From contig JALLAP010001556.1 of NCBI GenBank assembly GCA_036939355.1, forward strand, positions 1 through 11,049: 11,049 nt of DNA. Direction: 5' to 3'. Positions 6,541 to 11,049 of the stretch are shown here, piece by piece. Origin of the DNA: Thalassiosira profunda. Lineage: Eukaryota; Bacillariophyta; Thalassiosirophyceae; Thalassiosirales; Thalassiosiraceae. The position numbers and the translations under genes are program-made. The notes below the pieces were generated by a model. It had not been told where the DNA came from. It made no database searches and worked only from the letters and a program-made list of their open reading frames with translations. Numbering within the stretch: the stretch's first letter is position 1; every line of letters begins with the position of its first letter.

Positions 6541-9500
6541 ATGGCGGGGGTCCCCATCGCCTTTAGCGAGGTGCTCAACGTGAGTGGCAAACGAGCCGGA
6601 GGGTTGGAGGTTGGACACGGTGGAATTGGTAGGGCAACGGCTAGTCGGGGGCTGGTTGGGGGTTGGGGGAAGGGGTAGCCACGCCGTCCTGGGGCGGGGG
6701 AAGGGAGGGATATGAAAAAATGGTGGCCAGGGGGTGGCATTGACGGGGATTGTCGTGGATTTGGGCCAGATTTTTTTCGCGGCGTATTGTTTGTTTTGTT
6801 TGGGGGTCGGCATTTTTGTTGGGGGTGCTGAGTGGCCAATTTGTTGGGGATAGTCGGCCACGAAGGCTGGCCTCGGCCCGGGAGGCTGCCCTCCCTCAAA
6901 ATGGACACGACCGACCCCATCAGCTCTCGCTTGGGCGCGGGGGAGCGAGCATCATGGGATAAAAATCCTCGCCCATTCAGAGCCTCGGCTTTGGTGGTCT
7001 TGGATGGTGCATGACCTCCCCTCTGGGAAAATGAGGGCGCGGCAGTCCCTTCCTCCCATGGCCACGACGCGCCAAGCCTCGACGCTGATGTCGACAATGC
7101 GGGGGCGACGAAGGGGGTCGGTTCATCGGCCCTCGGAGACGTGGAGCTCTCAGCAATAATTGTGCACACAAGATGTGGTCACAGTGGAGAGGGTTGGTCA
7201 TTCGGTGCTGCCCTCCCCACCCGCCTCCCAGGCGCTCCCCTGATGTTGCACGAAGAGAGCGCACATCAGAAATCTGCCGCGAGCTTGCAGCAGTGGGGAG
7301 AGCCTGCTTGGGTGGCGTGGGAGAGGGAGCGTCAGACTGTCCTCCTCTTCTGCAAACGGGCGCTGAGCTGATGAGGTCGGCCGAAGAGCGTAATGCCCAA
7401 GGAGACCAGCCGCAGCAGTCGAAGTCCCCTATGCCGCAGTTGTGGGGAGTGGTCCATGCCGGTCGATGGGGCAGACGGGGTTTTATCAGAGGGGATTTGG
7501 TTTGGGCCACCGTCTTGCCCAACAATACACTGATACTGACAAATTTTGCAACCTTCCCCTCCCACAGCTCCAACAACTCGGAGTCCCCGAAACCTCGATC
7601 AAACATGGGCTCACTTCGATGGAGTCCGACAAGTGGATCGTCTCGGTGGAGCCCACCCAGGTGTCCCTCGTCGACCTCCAAAACCAGGCCCAGGTCACCC
7701 GGCGCCCCATCAAGGCCGAGGCCGCCGTGATGAACCCCGGCTCCAACATCCTCGCCCTCCGTTCGGGGAAGATGATCCAGATGTTCAACCTCGACACCAA
7801 GTCGAAGCTGAAGTCGCACGAGGTGGACTCCCCCATCGTCTTTTGGAAGTGGACCGGGCCGAACAACCTCGCGTTGGTGACGGCCACGTCCGTCTTCCAC
7901 TGGAGCGCCGAGGGCGCGGGCGCCCCCGCGAAGGTGTTCGACCGCCACCCCACCATCGGCGCCAACACCCAGATCATCAACTACCAGGTGTCCCCCGACG
8001 CGAAGTGGTGCCTTTTGGGAGGGATTTCCGCCGGGCAGGGCGGGGGCGTGAACGGGAACATGCAGCTCTACTCGGTGGAGAAGAAGGTGTCCCAGCCCCT
8101 CCAGGGCCACGCCGGCGCCTTCGCGAAGGTCAAGCTCGCGGGAAGGGAGGATCCGGCGCAGCTCCTCGTCTTTCACGAGAAGAAGAGCGAGGACCCCGCG
8201 CACAAGCTGTTCGTCATGGAGGTGGGCCGGGATCCCTCGAAGGGCACGCCCCACCGGCTCCCGCCCACGACCATCCCGGTCCCGGCCGAGGCGGCGAACG
8301 ACTTCCCGGTCAGTATGGTGATCGACGCGAAGGACGAGCTCGCCTTCCTGCTGTCGAAGATGGGGTTCGTGTACATGTTCGACATCCACTCGGGAAAGAC
8401 GATGTTCCGGACGCGGATAACCCAGGAGACGGTGTTCGTGACGTGCGCCCAGGAGTCCACCGGTGCCGTGTTCGGAATCACCGTCCGCACCGGACGGGTG
8501 CTCCGCATCTCGCTGAACGGACCCAACCTGGTGCCCTACATTGTCAACACCCTGCGGGATACGGATTTGGCCATCAAGGTCGCCGGACGGCTGGGCCTCC
8601 CCGGAGCGGAGCACCTGTACACGCAGGAGTTTGAGCGGTTGATCGGCGCCGGACAGGTGAAGGAGGCGGCCTCCCTCGTGGCTGCGTCGGGAGCAGCGCT
8701 CCGCACGCCCCAGACCATTGCCCGGTTCCAGCAGATCCCCGCGCAGCCCGGCGCCCCCCAGCCCGTGTTCCAGTACTTCTCGACGCTGTTGGAGAGCGGG
8801 AAGCTCAACGAGCAGGAGTCGATCGAGTTGGCCAAGCCGGTGCTGCAGCAGGGACGTCCCCAGCTGATGGAGAAGTGGCTGAAGGACGACAAACTCCACT
8901 GCTCAGAGACTCTCGGCGATCTCATCATGCCCCACGACACGGCCATGGCCCTGAGCGTGTTCCTGCGGAGCGAGTGCCACGGAAAGGCGATCCAGTGCTT
9001 CGTCCAGAGGGGCGAGTACGACAAGATCGTCCCCTACAGCACCTCGGTGGGGTATTCGATGGATTACTCCAGCATGCTGAGCCAGCTGCTGTTCAACAAT
9101 CCCCAGGGGGCGTTGGACCTCGCGAAGGGATTGGTGTCGGCGGAGGGCGGTCCCCTGATCGACATCCAGGCCACGGCCGAGGCGTTCCTCTCCTCGAACC
9201 GCGTGCAGGAGACTACGGCGTTCCTCCTGGAGGCCTTGAAGGACAACAAGGAGGAGCACGCCTACCTCCAAACGAAGCTTTTGGAGATCAACCTCATCGG
9301 GGGCGCGCCCCAGGTGGCGGACGCCATCATGCAGAACGGCATCCTGACCCACTACGACCGCGCCCACGTCGGGAAGCTGTGCGAGCGCGCCGGCATGTGG
9401 CAGCGCGCGGCCGAGCACTACACCGACATTAACGACATCAAGCGGGTCTTCAAGAACAGCCACCAGATGAACCCGGAATTCGTTGTGACGTACTTCGGCA

Positions 9501-11049
9501 AGCTCAACCGGGAGCAGAGCATCGCGCTCTTGAAGGACATGATGAGCCGGGGACCCAGCAACATGCAGGTGTGCGTCGAGGTGGCGAAGAAATACCACGA
9601 GGAGCTCGGCAGCGAGGAGCTGGTGAAGGTGTTTGAGAACGCCAAGGCCACGGAGGGCCTGTACTACTACCTCGGCGCAGTCGTCAACGTTTCGGAGGAC
9701 CCCATCGTCCACTTCAAGTACATCCAGTCGGCGTGCATGCTGGGACAGTTCAAGGAGGCCGAGCGCGTGTGCCGCGACTCCAACATCTACAACGCCGAGG
9801 AGGTGAAGACCTACCTCAAGAACGCCAAGCTGCCCGATCCCCGCCCCCTCATCCACGTGTGCGACCGGCACGACTTCGTCGACGAGCTGACAGAATACCT
9901 CTACCTGAACAGCCTCCTCCAATACGTCGAGGTCTACGTGACCAAGGTCTCCCCCACCAAGACCCCGCAGGTGGTGGGCAAGTTGTTCGACTTGGGCGCC
10001 AACGAGGACTTCACCAAGCGCATCCTCATGGCCGTCGGCACCGCCTGCCCCGTCGAGGAGATGGTGGAGATTGCCGAGACTCGCAACCGCCTCCGCATGC
10101 TCCAGCCGTGGCTCGAGGCGCGGGTCGCCACCGGGTCCACCGAGCCCGGCACCCACAACGCGTTGGGAAAGATTTACATCCAGATGAACAAGGATCCGAA
10201 GGCCTTCCTCACCAACAACATGTTCTACGAGCCCAAGGTGTTGGGGCCCTTCTGCGAGAGCTTGGATCCCAGCCTGGCGTTCGTGGCGTACAAGAAGGGA
10301 GCCGGCGAGTGCGACGACGAGCTGATCAAGATCTCGTTCACGCACGGATTGTACCGGGATTTGGCGCGGTATTTGGTGGAGCGTCAGGATTTGGAGCTTT
10401 GGGCGAAGGTGCTGAATAAGGACGAGGCGGCCGAGGCTGGAGAGGTCGAGGTGGAGGCTGCCGCCGAGAAGGAGACCCAGCGTCGCCAGCTCATTGATCA
10501 GGTGGTCGAGTGGGCGCTTCCGGAGAGCGAGTCTGCGGACGAGGTGTCCTGCACCGTCAAGGCCTTCATGGCCGCCGACCTTCCCGGCGAGCTCATCACA
10601 CTCCTCGAGCGCATCATCCTCCAGGGATCTGACTTCTCGGACAACAAGAACCTCCAGAACCTGCTCATTCTCACTGCCATCCGGGCCGATCACACGCGGG
10701 TGTCGGGGTACATTGACCAGCTGGACAACTTCGACGCCAAGGACATTGCCTTGATCTGCGTGTCGGAAAGCCACATGCTCTACGAGGAGGCGTACAGCAT
10801 TTACGTCAAGTTCGCCAAGCCGGAGCACACCACCGACAAGGACGATCAGGTGGAGATGCAGGTGCTGGCGATTGGCGTTCTCGTGGACTACATGAAGGAC
10901 CTCGACCGCGCGAAGGGCTTCGCCAACCAGGTGGACGAGAAGCCGGTGTGGAGCAAGCTTGGTAAATCTCAGTTGGAGGAGAAGATGGCGGCCGAGGCCA
11001 TCCAGAGCTTCATCAACGCCGACGACCCCAGCGAGTACGTCAAGGTCTG
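6541..11049 (+). CDS. CLTC: Clathrin heavy chain, 5' two thirds (partial at window end)
   Basis: The CDS joins 6541-6579 and 7568-11049, giving 1,173 complete codons of an expected 1,670-1,700. Clathrin heavy chain forms the triskelion coat of vesicles at the plasma membrane, trans-Golgi and endosomes. Exon 1 encodes only MAGVPIAFSEVLN in a good context (accATGG); exon 2 resumes at LQQLGVPETSI. Residues 1 to about 330 form the seven-blade terminal propeller: TSMESDKWI, VFWKW, VFDRH and QLYSVEKKVSQPLQGH are recognisable. The clathrin-box pocket residues are kept (Gln84, Phe86, Lys91, Lys93, by alignment to human Gln89, Phe91, Lys96, Lys98). The helical linker and leg repeats follow (PVLQQGRPQLMEKWLKDDKL, NPEFVVTYFGKL, NLQNLLILTAIRADHTRV). 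The frame is unbroken for 3.48 kb. Two insertions relative to animals lie near residues 965-983 and 1096-1112. The trimerisation domain lies beyond the window. Strong GC3 explains the long antisense frames over this exon. Confidence 0.98.
6580..7567 (+). other. Clathrin heavy chain intron 1
   Basis: A 988-nt phase-0 intron after codon 13, by far the longest intron in the window. The donor is AAC|GTGAGT. The 3' end has a CTGAC branch-point-like motif (7535-7539), a pyrimidine tract and CCCACAG|CTC. Its first 130 bases hold two G-quadruplex-type motifs. The open frames inside it, including the antisense frame 7169-6462, show no known domain. Its length and position right after the start would suit an expression-enhancing intron, which is inference. 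Confidence 0.9.
6647..6709 (+). promoter_or_regulatory. Two adjacent G-quadruplex-type motifs in clathrin intron 1
   Basis: The first motif (6647-6675) has G-runs of 5, 5, 5 and 4 with loops of 6, 2 and 2. The second (6691-6709) has runs of 4, 5, 3 and 3 with loops of 1, 2 and 1. Both are on the sense strand, so the pre-mRNA carries them too, 68-130 bases after the donor. The pattern is directly visible; folding and function are inference. Confidence 0.55.

Noticed and set aside
6462..7169. Minus-strand 235-codon frame across clathrin intron 1
   Set aside because: Pro/Ser-rich low-complexity translation, opposite the G-rich intron. No domain and no recognisable start context.
7546..8634. Plus-strand 362-codon frame inside clathrin exon 2
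   Set aside because: It is in the wrong frame relative to clathrin, Pro/Arg/Gly-rich and without any domain; a shadow of the real frame that starts at 7568.
6977..10828. Two long minus-strand open frames (8899-6977, 640 codons; 10828-8903, 641 codons) over clathrin exon 2
   Set aside because: They are antisense to a certain clathrin reading frame. High GC at third codon positions removes stops from the opposite strand, and both translations are repetitive in Leu, Arg, Gly, Val and His with no domain. The first also runs into clathrin intron 1.

Overview
This window is nuclear DNA from a eukaryote. It is GC-rich and gene-dense, with short intergenic stretches, few spliceosomal introns and Kozak-like starts (for example gccaccATG). 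The best guess is a photosynthetic stramenopile, possibly a eustigmatophyte of the Nannochloropsis/Microchloropsis type. The main evidence is the lipid kinase at 496-2289: it opens with a signal peptide followed by a Phe at the predicted cleavage site and a hydroxylated/basic stretch, the bipartite plastid-targeting layout of heterokont algae. The species is an inference.

Layout. Four genes run on the minus strand, then two on the plus strand. (1) 262-1, minus: the 5' end of an amino-acid/auxin-permease-type transporter that leaves the window. (2) 2289-496, minus: an intronless diacylglycerol-kinase/long-chain-base-kinase family protein with predicted plastid targeting. (3) 3963-2914, minus: a complete Rab2 GTPase in three exons, whose first intron has a GC-AG boundary inside the P-loop. 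(4) 4995-4618, minus: a Roadblock/LC7 dynein light chain. (5) 5206 (or 5074)-5910, plus: an EEF1AKMT1/Efm5-type lysine methyltransferase, divergent from gene 4 across a short promoter full of TTCAAA/TTTGAA motifs. (6) 6541 to the window end, plus: clathrin heavy chain, with a 13-codon first exon, a 988-nt first intron, and 1,160 codons of exon 2 before the window ends.

Function. Rab2 (ER-Golgi traffic), the dynein light chain (minus-end cargo transport) and clathrin heavy chain (coated vesicles) all belong to membrane traffic, and the transporter and lipid kinase act on membranes. Each gene has its own promoter-sized gap, so I read this as gene density and not as an operon or a dedicated system.

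No rRNA, tRNA, CRISPR array, insertion sequence or recognisable transposon was seen, and nothing amounts to a new multi-gene system. The points worth a second look are small: the GC-AG intron in Rab2, the dyad-rich divergent promoter, G-quadruplex motifs in the clathrin first intron and in promoters, telomere-like motifs near two genes, lineage-type insertions in clathrin, and an unexplained 37-codon open frame at 6125-6012.
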